From NCBI RefSeq assembly GCF_001039355.2, contig NW_019775582.1, positions 46,063 through 110,062 of the forward strand: a DNA stretch of 64,000 nt, given 5' to 3'. A model generated the notes under the pieces. The model was not told the DNA's origin. It did no database searches and saw only the letters and a program-made list of their open reading frames with translations. Numbering within the stretch: position 1 is the stretch's first letter; every line of letters starts with the position of its first letter. The position numbers and the translations under genes were made by a program. The DNA comes from Lingula anatina. Taxonomy: Eukaryota > Brachiopoda > Lingulata > Lingulida > Lingulidae. Positions 53,132 to 64,000 of this stretch are shown here, piece after piece.

Positions 53132-56100
53132 ATGGTTGACGCCGCACTTAACAGCGAGATTAATTCTGAAGATGATTACTATCACATCTTGGGATGTGAC
53201 GAACTCTCAACAGTAAGTTTTAGCAGCAATCGTATAGTTCGATTCCCCACTCAGTATAGTCATTTCCCTGACACAGACACAGTTACAGTGACTTAATTAA
53301 TCTAAAAAGTACATAAATCGACTTTTAAATACCACACTAGTCAATTGGAGTGTGAAAAATGGGTTGAGTATTATAAATTTGTTAACAGTAAGTCAATTTT
53401 AAGTTTCCGGGTTTAGTATATTTTTATGATATTTTGAGTCAAAATTTTTTAATGTTAGTTAAAGTCTAAATAGCTATATTGTAGTGGATTCAATTAAATC
53501 TAATGTTATTTGTTTGATGCCTTGATTTTTCATGTAAGTGGTAAGTGTGGATTCTTAAGTTTGAAATATAATGCAGTATATTTATTCTAATACAAACCAT
53601 GTATTTAGGTTTCAGTTCAGACAAATGCAATTATTTTCATTTATTAATTTTAGATGGAGCAAATATATGCAGAATATAAGGCGAGAGTAATGGAAAATCA
53701 TCCTGACAAATGTCAAGATGACCCAAAAGCAAGTATGATTGTCTTTTGTTGATTTTGAATTACAATACTAGTATAAGGTAGATTGTGAAAGGTAATTTAA
53801 GTTGAACTAGTTCACATTTTAAACAGAATTTCTTTTAATTTTGTAATCTGTATAGAATTTACCAAATCAATGTTTTGCAAAAAAATATTGATAAATACCT
53901 TAACATCATTTCCATTTAAAGAATGTCTTTGTTACAGTTAGCTCAATGGAAGTATTGACATTTATCTTGCTAGTCTTAATTTACCATTGTTACATCTTCA
54001 TGGTGGTAGACACCCTGATTGTAAAAGCCAAGAATGTATTGATTTTTGTAGGATATTAGATTGAAGTGCTCTGCTGGTGTGCTGAGCATGGATTTTGAAT
54101 CTCAATTCGAATACAGGATATTTTGTCTCTTTTAATCTGTGAATAAATGGAAATTCGACTTCACCACTTTAGAACTTGAAGAAGTTTTTGATGCTAGACT
54201 ATATGATTTACAAAATAAAAAGTTGATGTAAAATCAAAGTCATTTTCCATGCTTATGAACTGTAGTTTATTGTTAATTACAACTGATACAATTGAATAAT
54301 TCAGCTGGATAATTTCCACCAACACATTTGTACCTAAAAGAGCTAGACAGTCAATCAAGTCGAGTTGAAAAAAACAGTTGACAATACAAGGATAATATTT
54401 TTTATAATAGATAGTATCCTTAAGAGCTTAATCATATAATACAAATTGTTGGATAAGATGTTTCCTTTATATACATTAAGAATGTTACCTTAACTTTATT
54501 GTGCATTGTCACCGACAAGGAAAAAAAAGTGCCAAAAAAACTTGTTAATTACTATAAAGACAATAAATTGATAATTGAAGGTTTTGTGAAGAGCCTGCGT
54601 TTGAGGAGAAAACATAGATACTGACCACATTAATTTGCCACTTTTAGAAACAGGTTTATCTTTTGTTCCAATATTTGTTTTTTGATTCAGTATGCGAACA
54701 TTGATAAATGATGGTCATTCATAAACTCTGTATAGTTCTTAGCATTAGTATTGATTTGACAGGGACTTTTACTTCATCTGAGCTAAATTTTGATGAAAGT
54801 AAATCAATACAACAACCGCCATTCTCTACGGAGTGACTGTGTTGACATATCTGAGTGTAAAGCAGATTCCATTCATTTCCTGCACACTGGGACAGAGATA
54901 ATTTTACATTTCCATGCACATGTTATAATGTGAATTACATTTTGAGGATTATAAATTTATATTCATGGAGTTTAATTTGGAAGGAGTAAACCAATGTCTG
55001 CATTTATCCCATTTTTCTCCTTAAGCTGATGAAAATGAAATGAATATATTGAAATTCCATAAAACATGATTTTACAAGATCTTTTTAAGTCCTGCTTTTT
55101 CTTTTGTCAAGCGGAAAGATTTGCCAAATTACAGCGAGCAAAAGAGACCCTTACTAATGATGACACGAGGCAGAAGTATGACCTGTGGAGGAGAAGTGGA
55201 CTTGCAATACCTTATGAACAGTGGGCCAGCCTTAGAGATACTGTGCATACAGTTAGTTGACTTAATTTGTTTTTCTCTGGAAAGAAGTTTGTAGATCTTC
55301 ACACATCATTTACTGTGATGCATACAGATAAACAAGGTAGAATTCAATATTCACTTGTAGATTTTGTTTAAAGTAGATAATGTGTAGTAACTCATCCTGC
55401 ACATCTCTAAATGAAACCAGAATGTACAATTAAAAGAAGCCAAGAAGTGAATTGTGTCAGCAGTGGTCTAGTACTGCTTTTATTTCAGAGTTGTAGACAT
55501 TCATAAAGAGGAAATTTTTTGTTTTGCTTTCAGTCGATGCATTGGATGGATGCTAAAAAAGAAGCAATGTTACCACAGGCTTCTGATTTCTCAGATGATG
55601 TCAAAGGTTATGATGTGTCTTCCAATCAAAAACGAAATCCTGAGGGCAAGGTTCACATGACAGGTAAGATATTTCTATTAAAAAAACAATATCCTGGACC
55701 TGTAGAAAATGGCATTTTTCTCTGACCAATAAACCTTGATTTTCCTTTCCAGACACTTGCTCTGTTACAATCTGGGAAAATAGTTAAGTCCTAAAGTTTC
55801 TGTTTTTCAAAACATGCCACCACTTTGGTCACTTTGTCAAGATGGTTGACAGGTGGACAGGTTTGTCAGGAGATGATAAATTAGTCTAAGATAAATTTGG
55901 CCAAATTAATTCATTATAATGTATCACTTGTCATTAGATAAGTTCATCAAGAAGTGGTTTATGTACTTTTAAGTTAAGGTGTGTTTAAGGGTATATTGTT
56001 CATTAAATCAAAATTTTGGAGATAACTTTTACCCTAGAACATTTTATTTCCTTTCTATATTTTATAAAGAACTAGATTCGAGTATTTTCTCGTTGCCAAA

Positions 56101-56586
56101 ACACATGTATTATCTAGTGTCACTAAAAAGCAATTAATTTTTCAAATTTTCAAAAGTTTCATAAATTTTTGATAAAAAGCAGTAAATGTGAAGCAAAAGA
56201 TGCCTAGCCATTTGTAATTTGAAATTTCTTTGTAACATGCATTTTACAAACAAGCACTATATGTGTCTGTGTATTTTGATCACCATGTCTATCTGTGTCA
56301 TCACCATCTGAAACATCGGTGTCAAATTTACTGAGTAGCTTAGAGTAAAACAAAAATATTTTTTTGTTTATTTATTTATTTAATTATTTATAAATGTTGT
56401 GTTGCAAATTTTCTTCTGTATATTTGTCAGTTTTTCTGTCTACTTGTTGTGCCAACTTTATTTTTATTTATTTAATCTTTTTTTTTTTTTTTTTCAGATA
56501 TTTCTCATCTGAACTTTGGCGGTGTCCCTTGGGAAAGAGATCCACCAAGTGAAGCACTTCGGAAATTCAGAAATTATGAAATTTAA
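53132..56586 (+). CDS. DNAJC12: DNAJC12-like J-domain co-chaperone
   Basis: Exons: 53132-53212, 53654-53732, 55112-55251, 55534-55663, 56498-56586; 172 residues (human 198). The J domain is at about residues 12-80: DDYYHILGCDELSTMEQIYA, the HPD motif in ENHPDKCQDDPKA, then FAKLQRAKETLTNDDTRQKY. DLWRRSGLAIPYEQW and TSMHW follow as in the vertebrate protein. The C-terminus ends in EALRKFRNYEI, nearly identical to human LLRKFRNYEI. The family is a cytosolic HSP70 partner needed for aromatic amino acid hydroxylase folding in vertebrates; that role here is inferred. The linker between the SMHW block and the C-terminus is shorter than in human. Confidence 0.93.
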
Positions 56587-58674
56587 GCAATGATTCACTC
56601 ATGTATGTCTATTGGGAAAATAGGGTTCACTTTGTTGCTAATGGTGCTATTCCAAACCAACTATGAATTCCACAAACCATCAAAAACTGATAAATCCCAG
56701 GGTTTTTAGTTTAATTGTGATAAATTCTTTAAGCACCCAATTCTTATTTATTTTCAGTCAGTTCTTGCAATTCTTGAGAAATCCTGAAATTGGCACAAAA
56801 GTTTCTAACCAGTCTTCTATTTATCATCAGTTTATGTTCTAGGACCAGTACAATAGCTGCTCTATGTTGAACATCTATTTTTGAAGTGAAGCCCAAGCTG
56901 GGAAAAGATTTCTACCAGAAATATGCAAAATTCCATAATTCCTCTTGATTTCTAAAATTTATTAATTCCTGGAATTCGTAGTCGGTATGGAATAGGAGCA
57001 TTAACTGTTACAATTTTTTTTGTTCCTGACACTGTATCTCATCTATTGGCATAATAGATACAAATGCCATTTTTGAAAAAAGAGGTCCCCAGATGCTGCC
57101 ATAAAGATGATGCTGGTTCCTTAAGGGCTTGTGTCAGCAGTGTGAGCAAACTGACCAAGTTGCATACTTCTCTTAAAATTGAAGTTATTGCTTATGACAG
57201 CTGTGCTATTTATATTTGGGTCTATTTACATCAGACCTTAAAATTTTAGATAGGAGATATTTAGAGTGTATCATTTACAGTTGTTTTATAGATTCAGTGG
57301 TATTTTATTTAGTTTTAGTCACCTTTGCTATAATGACATCTTTTTCATGTTGTTTTAACATGGCAAATAATATTCTCTATGAATACGCAAATTGGACAGA
57401 TCATCAAATGAATGTAAAATATAATAAAATATTGGTATTAAATTTATGAAAGTAAACATTTAAATTGTGCCCCAAAAAATTTTACAACTGAATTCTGAAA
57501 AACAAAATCAGTCTTCATTTGCAACAATTTTTTTGCCAAAAATTATATTGGATAAGTATCACCAGATAGAATGGAGGCCCTATTGCACCTACAAGCCCAT
57601 TCCTAGTTTAAGGTAGAAGTGATACCAGTTTCAAGTAACTTTTGTTATTCTATAACTTATCTTGGGGTTTGTATGTTATGCAATCTGCATTTAAAAGCTC
57701 CAGTTAACCAGTGACAAATTTGTGAGACAATACTGGTGTCCAACACAACATCAAAGCAAAATTTCTCAAATATTAATTTCTTTGTCAAAGATTACCAGTA
57801 TTATAACCTGAAGGGCACAGTTTCAAGTTTCATTAAAAGTATTTTGAGCAATTGTACATATTTTTGGATACATGTACTTATGTGCAATGATAATATAGTT
57901 GTACTTTATGTTATTTTTATATTAAATATAGCAATATTTGTCTCTATATTATATTAAGTTTTTGGTCATTGACAGTATACATGTATGTTGAAGAAATAAA
58001 AATTTATTCAATGTTCCTCAATTTTATTTAAAACTTTAATTTAAATGCACTGAAATAATGTAGTTATGTACATTAAAAGCATTTATGAAAATTACACATC
58101 CATTTTCAGTAGAGGTGATCCTATTTCATTGGTTATAACCAAATCTGTGTGGGAACTATGCTGCATGCCAGTCAATGTTGCATCTTCAGAAGCATGGCTT
58201 GTTTTAATGATTAGAGCACAAGCTTCTATAGAGAAGAAGAAAAGCTGCTCTTCTGTAAGTGTCCTCATGATGTAAACCAATATCGAAAGTTCGCTGAAAT
58301 GGGTCTTTCATTACCTCACAGGCCCGTAGCCAGCAAATTCAAAAGGGGAGTTCTTTTTCTGAAAAAGTGGATCTTTTACAATGAAACTTATGTGTATGTA
58401 GATAAATTTTTACCCAAAATGGACCTTTTCCTGACAAAAGGAGCGGTTCTTTCGAACCCCCAAACCCCCCCTGGCTACAGGCCTGCCTCATGTTTAGTCT
58501 CTATGTTATAATCAAAGTTTTCAATAACATTCAGTTCCTTCACTATTATCACCTTAAAATTTTCCACAAAGTTTGATACAAATGCACCTTGACATAAACC
58601 TCCCCTTTTCAATTATGTGGCCATTGCATTATCCATGCCGTCATATTTGGTTCAATGCACATAAATGCAAGAGG
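56587..58674. other. Convergent 3' region of DNAJC12 and PSMD10
   Basis: The AT-rich non-coding stretch has plus-strand AATAAA at 57423-57428 and 57995-58000 for DNAJC12. Minus-strand AATAAA (TTTATT at 58003-58008 and 58023-58028) serves PSMD10, so the distal ends could nearly touch. It contains the element at 58319-58485. No exon is seen. Confidence 0.55.
58319..58485. mobile_element. 167-bp MITE-like element with CAGGCC...GTAGCCAG ends
   Basis: The left end is CAGGCCCGTAGCCAG and the right end read inverted is CAGGCCTGTAGCCAG, with subterminal purine/pyrimidine-rich tracts. The flanks are CCTCA on both sides (58314-58318 and 58486-58490), consistent with a 5-bp target duplication. It probably lies within the PSMD10 3' UTR. 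Confidence 0.65.
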
Positions 58675-61600
58675 TCAACTTGTTGCTATTCTTTCATATG
58701 TCCTACGCTGTGCTACAGGAGCTAGATCCATGGGAGATTTTTCTGCCTGAAAAGTGGTAAATCTTGTATTAGTTGTTATTTATGAAATTGACTTACTTTC
58801 TAGCTTCCCATTTTGACTTATTTATCTTAAAACTGTAGTGTCTCACATTTGGGTAAATACTTATGCGCTGTATTAAAACTGAACTTGCAAGGAACAAGAC
58901 CCTTCACAATATCACACAGACTGGTACATGTCCAAACATTTAGAAAAATTTTATTCTTTTTGCACAAATTGACATTTGATCTTGATATTCATTTTTTACC
59001 ATACAAGCAGAGATGCCAATCTCTGGAAATCTGGAGATTCTAAAATTTTGCTCAGTGGGAGAGGGGGGAGGCAACCACTTTCTCAACCCCCCCCCCCCTC
59101 CCCAAAAAAAAAAAAACAATTACAAGACAATTATGAAGTTTTCCAACTCTTCTGAAATTGTTTTGATTTGGGTATTTAGCTGATAGTGATGCAAATTTTC
59201 AAAGTCACTTTTATCTAGATTTGGTTACCCATACAGTAGACCAAGGGATTCGTTGTTTCTGGGAAACTCGCAGATTATCCAGGAGAGTTGACATGCATGT
59301 ACAAGCCTCCAAGTTAATCTAAGTGAAGTAGAAATACACTATGGTAACATAGTTACAAGGCAACATGATTCACTTCTAACAGTGATGATGAAGACATGGA
59401 CAGACACAAGAAACGCCAGTTTTAGTCTGTGCATGAAAAGTGAAGCTACTCATACCAACCTTGATCTAAACAGCATTGGCTTCATACCTTATTTAGAATA
59501 CTTGTGCTGCCACCATGTTCTATGAGAATCTTGGCCTCTTCTACCATCTCCTCTTCACAAGCCACATGGCTGAAATAGCAATCAACAGATATCATGAACA
59601 ATGCTGTATCCAGAGAGCGCAGGGCACAACTGACATATGTCCATCCATTGGTTTCAGAGGTATCCCTTCTCCCCTTTCTTCCTTCCCAAAAACAGGCTAA
59701 TAATGCATTAGACAATGCCAAGCTAACTTCCTTCCCTCTGAGCAAAAATGTTCATTAGCTTGGTAGTTGAATCATAAATGAAAAATATCAAACACAAGCC
59801 AAAAAACTTTCATACCGTTAGCTTACAGCCAACCTGGACAGCACATTGACTGACACTGAGACATATCTATTAGCATGAGGGTTAAACTTTGCCGTAGCTC
59901 CTAGACTTTACCCTTGGAAGATATCATTGTGCATGCAGAAATCTTGACAACACCGAGGCAGCAGATCTGCATGCAGAGATCGTAGGAGCGTTAAAATCAT
60001 CAAAAACCCCGACAGATAACATCAGCAGAGAAGAACAGAGAGCACTTCTAAAGTTAAAGAAGGATGAGCCCATTCTGATTTTGGCCGCTGATAAAGGACA
60101 GGCAACAGTGGTTCTAAACAGGACAGACTATGAGCACAAGATTCTGCTGAATGATGATAACACGTATGAGAAACTAAAGTGTGATCCAACAAAGTGTTTA
60201 CATTGATTACAGAATGAAGAGAAACTAACTAGATCTCAGTATGCTCAACTTTACTCTACTGCAGAAACACTACCTATAAGCTGTATGTATGGTCTACCTA
60301 AGATTCATAAAAAGGGCACACCCTTAAGACCGATAGTGTCAAGTATTGGATCAGTCACTGACCAGACAGCAAAGTTCTTAGCTAAGATCCTAAACCCATT
60401 GTTGGGAAAATTGTGTTACCATGTAATGAACTCTAAGGACATTGTGGATAAGGTGAAAGCTATCATTCTGGGACAACAGTAAGCTCTAGTATCCTATGAT
60501 GTGAGTGCACTATTCACTCCTGTGCCGGTGGATGATGCTTTAAGAGTGATCAGTTCCAGACTTGCACAAGATCCCACCCTCATGGAAAGTACTAATCTCT
60601 CAGTAGTGGATATCACAGAGCTATTAGGGGTTGATCAAGAGGGTCCTGGCTGCTATACCACCTAGTGGTCAGTGAGTGTCAACATCTGCTCACATCAGTC
60701 TGGTGAAGGCCTACGTCCAGGTTGGCTGTAAGCTAAAGGTATGAAAGTTTTTCAGCTTGTGTTTGATGATTTTCATTTATGATTGTCCTATTATCTTTGA
60801 GCTGGTTTTAATCAAAATGGACACAAGAATGGTTTGTTTTACAAGATTTGTTGACTGGATTTACAAAATTTATGATAGACAAGACAGCACTGTCCTGAAA
60901 TGTATTTTTTCCATTTTTAACAATTGTTTAACATATAACAAAATTAACAGTTTACAGCCATTTTTATATGATCAACTAAGAAAATTGATGACATGGGAAA
61001 AATGTCAATAGAACAGTGTTTAATGTCCAATTTCCTCCATTCTGCCAGTNATAGGATATCACAGAGTTATTAGGGGTTGATCAAGAGGGTCCTGGCTGCT
61101 ATACCACCTAGTGGTCAGTGAGTGTCAACATCTGCCCACATCAGTCTGGTGATGGCCTACGTCCAGGTTGGATGTAAGCTAAAGGTATTTAAGTTTTTTA
61201 GCTTGTGTTTGATAATTTTCATTTATGTCCCTTCCCTCTGATCTACAATAATAATAAATTTGTCCTCATCTAAATTTTATATATAAAAAGTGAAACTACA
61301 CAAAATTGTTTCATCCTTGTGCCTGCTTAGCAAAATCCTTAAACAAACCCACCAGTGATTTTAAATTACCATTAAAATGTTCAGCTGTATTAATGGTTCC
61401 AAACCTGCACTAAATTTGACACCAACAACTGTGGGATATTTCATTCCAATAAGTATTACAAGTAAGAGAAGGCCAATATATATACCTCTTGCTTCAATTA
61501 TACATATATGACTAGCCTTTTCTCTTGAGCGAACTGAAGCTTTACCAATTGAAATGGCTACTATTTCCAACTGAAATTGAATGGATGTACATGCAACTCA

Positions 61601-63532
61601 CACAGGCGTATTGCCCTCCTGATCCTGAAAATTTGGGTTTGCATTGTATTGTAGCAGCAGTCTGACAATCTTTGTGTTTCCTTTACAGGCAGCCCTGTGT
61701 AATGGAGTGTTGTTTACCCAGTCTCCTACATTAGGGTCAGCTCCATTAACCAGTAGAGTTTCTGTAATCTGAAAAATGTTACTTCTTTAAAATTTTGTTT
61801 TGACCACAATCTGTGTGTGATTCTTTTTCAAAATATGACTTATATTGCTATGATAACACATGTATAAATCACCTGATATCTGTTCTTAGAGGCTGCATAA
61901 TGAAGGGGACACTGTCCAGTACTATTGATGGCATTGACCTGTGCTCCTTGACCAATCAACATGTTCACTATTGGCTCAGCTCCTGTTGAGGTGGCTATCA
62001 TCAAAGGTGTCCAGTTAGACTGGAAGTAAATGTTAATGTACATTGCTGCCATAAGAAAGATTTGAAATGAAGTCATTAAGTAATACACATGGTACTGGCA
62101 CTTTCTCTGTAAGTTAAATTTATAGACATTTGTCATTAAAAAGACAGTAAATAAATTCTAAGTTCTCTCTCTTTCTCTCTCTCTCTCTCTCTTTTCCAAT
62201 CACTAATTAATGACAATGGGATCTGAAAACAGATGTTACAAAAAACATGAGTTATGTGTCCAAGAGTGACTGTGTATACTTTACATCATCCCTTGGGTCT
62301 ACAGGCACTCCCATCCTGAGCAGATATTCCACTTCTTCTGAATGTCCACCTGATGCTGCCCAGTGCAGGGGTACGCGACCACCCTAAAAACAATGTTGAA
62401 CATTTGAGAAATTAAAAAAAAAAGGGTACCAATTACATCTGAAAATAATGTACTGAGTACTTTGATCTCAACGACTTCAGATCTAGTTGTTTTCTCCAAC
62501 TGGAATAAAAATTACGTGACTCACAAGTATCAGATTTATATTCCCATTTTTAATCAGAATTAAGGCTCACTAATTTAAATGCACACTAAAATTGCGGCAT
62601 TCAATAGTTCAGCCCCTGGGCTATATTTTACAGGCACATAAGGGACAAATAATGCCTACAGTTATTTAGTTACTTCATGAACATATTGTTTTGAGTGCAC
62701 TGTGTGTGAAAGAGAAAAATGTCAGGATTTACCTACCTATAGTACTCAACATAATTTTACCTTGGGAATCAGTCCATCTTGCATAAGTTTTAGAGCATTC
62801 TATGTTTTCATATAACACGCATTTGCCCATCAAAATCCCTTCACTTTGCCTGTAATAGGCATACTCAGTTATGTCAGGGCCGTAGCAATAGTCCGAAGGT
62901 TCATTGGTCCGAATGTTCACTACAGAACCTTCGGACCAATGAACCCTTGATTAAAAAACCGATGAAAATAAAAGGTTACCGTTTTTCGGACCAATGAACC
63001 TTCGGACCAATGAACCTTCGGACTATCGAGACGCCCCCGTTATGTCACTATGTGGCTGCATACTTAGTTATGTCACCATGTGGCTGCATACTCAGTTATG
63101 TCACTATGTGTACATTTTCAAGTCTCAAGCATTTTTATTTGTTAGTAAAAATTCATGTGTGGACCCTAGTCTCACAGCAGACCTTTTCTGTGTTTCAAAA
63201 TCATCTTTATGTCTACCATCTATTCATTGTGCACTACTGTAGCTTAAATAATTTCTTGAGAGGCGAGCGTGGAAGTGTCGATTGTGTTGTAAACAAATCC
63301 ACGTGCATCGCCTGCTCTTTGAAAGACAAGTTGCAAGTCACACCGTCATCCGTGCTCTATCCTATTTTTTTACGTACGGCATGCATATGTAAAGACTTTG
63401 TACTTTTTCCAAACATGTTTTGATACTTACCCTATCCGTCTTGGTAGCTAAATCTTTGTTTTCTGCTAACTTTCTCTTGAAAATTTCATATCGTCCCTCG
63501 TACGCGAGCTGGCTTATTTCTTCGTCCGACAT
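58675..63532 (-). CDS. PSMD10: PSMD10/gankyrin-like ankyrin-repeat protein (26S proteasome assembly chaperone)
   Basis: Exons: 63532-63431, 62383-62285, 62019-61873, 61768-61602, 59569-59488, 58746-58675; 222 residues (human 226). It starts MSDEEISQLAYEGRYEIFKR. Ankyrin units are GRVPLHWAASGGHSEEVEYL, NWTPLMIATSTGAEPIVNML, CPLHYAASKNRYQITETLL, TPLHRAACKGNTKIVRLLL and TPVHVACEEEMVEEAKIL. The last exon encodes AEKSPMDLAPVAQRRTYERI. Repeat number, spacing and the GAQVNAIN and LHYAASKNR stretches match gankyrin, which binds the C-terminus of the RPT3 ATPase during 19S base assembly. A longer open frame continues upstream of this ATG, but MSDEE fits the family length. Introns hold a decayed retroelement and several repeats. 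Confidence 0.9.
59880..60640 (+). pseudogene. Decayed Penelope-like reverse transcriptase fragment
   Basis: It lies in a PSMD10 intron, antisense to the gene. Fragments in shifting frames include LNFAVAP near the start, REEQRALLKLKKDEPILILA, ADKGQATVVLNRTDY, then MYGLPKIHKKGTPLRPIVSS and AKFLAKILNPLLG, and later VSYDVSALFTPVPVDDAL. These are hallmarks of Penelope-like (PLE) elements, where GLPKIHK and LRPIVSS sit in the N-terminal RT blocks. In-frame stops (for example after 60482) and a frameshift near the start show it is dead. The YxDD palm and GIY-YIG regions are absent. Confidence 0.75.
60608..60770. repeat. Copy 1 of a short direct duplication at the decayed PLE end
   Basis: It repeats at 61054-61215 with offset 446. 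The N at 61050 precedes copy 2. After TTTTCATTTATG the two copies diverge, so the haplotypes probably differ by an indel of about 280 bases (60774-61049). Confidence 0.75.
62164..62195 (+). repeat. (TC)n microsatellite in a PSMD10 intron
   Basis: A near-pure CT run lies between the exons at 62019 and 62285. On the transcribed strand it reads GA. Confidence 0.85.
62859..63109. repeat. 28-bp tandem array interrupted by a foldback element
   Basis: Units of the form GCATACTYAGTTATGTCAYTATGTGGCT-like occur at about 62860-62876 plus 63048-63056, then 63057-63084, then 63085-63109. Removing the inserted element and one 9-base copy restores a regular 28-base period. Confidence 0.7.
62877..63038. mobile_element. 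162-bp foldback element with TTCGGACCAATGAACC motifs
   Basis: Left GGGCCGTAGCAATAGTCCGA and right (inverted) GGGCGTCTCGATAGTCCGA continue into an inverted AGGTTCATTGGTCCGA. The motif GGACCAATGAACC also occurs as extra direct copies at 62933-62945 and 62988-63000. The 9 bases GTTATGTCA flank it on both sides (62868-62876 and 63039-63047). Confidence 0.75.
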
Positions 63533-64000
63533 TTTGAATCTCATGTAGCGCAATTTCGTTGCGTGGTGCAACTATCGCATCCATGCATTTGGTAGCTTTT
63601 GTCCCCGTCAACGAATTATGTTAACGCGACATAAGTGTGTTAACGTGAGATAGAAATGTCGAACAGTAATTTGGGTGTTTAATTTATATGTTTCCCACCC
63701 TGGATTACCCACCATTGTTTTTTTTTTTTTGGTGAATGAGGAAAAAATCCTTCCTCGACCAATTCCCGCACTTGGATCCTTCGTTTTATATTACCATTTC
63801 CTACTAAATATTTTAGCTCTAAATCACTGGCCATTCATTTACACAGCCATGTCTTCCTGTACATTTGAGAAAGAAAAGTCAATATCAGATACTTAAATAT
63901 GGAAGGCTCAATTAAATAGTGGTATCACAAATGATCTCAAGACAATCTTGTTTATTTGTCATCTTCATACCAAACACATATATTACAGAACGATCTACTA
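63533..64000. other. Region upstream of PSMD10
   Basis: The PSMD10 promoter should lie just upstream of 63532, where GC content rises (GCGTGGTGCAACTATCGCAT). A T-run with AT-rich sequence follows. I recognise no exon in the last 400 bases. Confidence 0.5.

Noticed and set aside
59009-59301. Possible further foldback element (AGAGATGCCAATCTC near the left, GAGAGTTGACATGC near the right)
   Set aside because: The inverted similarity is short and imperfect, and no target duplication is visible.
63010-63423. 137-residue plus-strand frame
   Set aside because: It starts in the foldback element and reads through the 28-bp tandem array, so its repeats are not protein repeats.

Overview
This window is AT-rich animal nuclear DNA with intron-containing genes and GT/AG splice sites. 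It encodes nine recognisable conserved proteins. Protein similarity, short to medium introns, many small inverted-repeat elements and ATT microsatellites suggest a spiralian, most likely a bivalve mollusc. That taxonomic call is inference. Nothing bacterial or viral was recognised.

Layout: (1) 1-4176 (+) 3' part of a Piwi-like Argonaute; (2) 9012-9964 (-) UPF0561 (C2orf68-like); (3) 10192-15596 (+) USP39; (4) 16925-34112, possibly to 34355 (-) ATAD5/Elg1; (5) 35611-37219 (+) ribosomal protein S9; (6) 38258-43408 (-) CENP-U-like kinetochore protein; (7) 47767-52805 (-) SIRT1; (8) 53132-56586 (+) DNAJC12; (9) 58675-63532 (-) PSMD10/gankyrin. Exon boundaries were set by hand from splice sites, reading-phase continuity and family similarity. 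For the eight genes with a located start, exon lengths sum to a multiple of three.

Two pairs are head-to-head across about 230-330 bp: UPF0561/USP39 and SIRT1/DNAJC12. Both are also neighbours in the human genome (2p11.2 and 10q21.3), so they look like ancient bidirectional pairs. The other neighbours (Piwi, ATAD5, RPS9, CENP-U, PSMD10) have no obvious functional link.

The assembly carries five single-N joins (7660, 25968, 44800, 52302, 61050). Four sit exactly where a stretch restarts as a near-identical direct copy (about 1.5, 6.4, 2.8 and 0.16 kb). These look like two haplotypes placed in tandem, not real duplications. They duplicate one UPF0561 exon, fourteen ATAD5 exons (one of them partial) and three CENP-U exons.

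The most interesting non-coding structures are three consecutive 34-nt hairpins of identical design in an RPS9 intron; a small inverted-repeat element inserted in a 28-bp tandem array with a 9-bp duplication; several other foldback elements; a family shared by the UPF0561 and CENP-U loci; and a 94-bp segment shared almost exactly by a Piwi intron and the SIRT1 intron-1 acceptor region. I found no clearly new multi-gene system.
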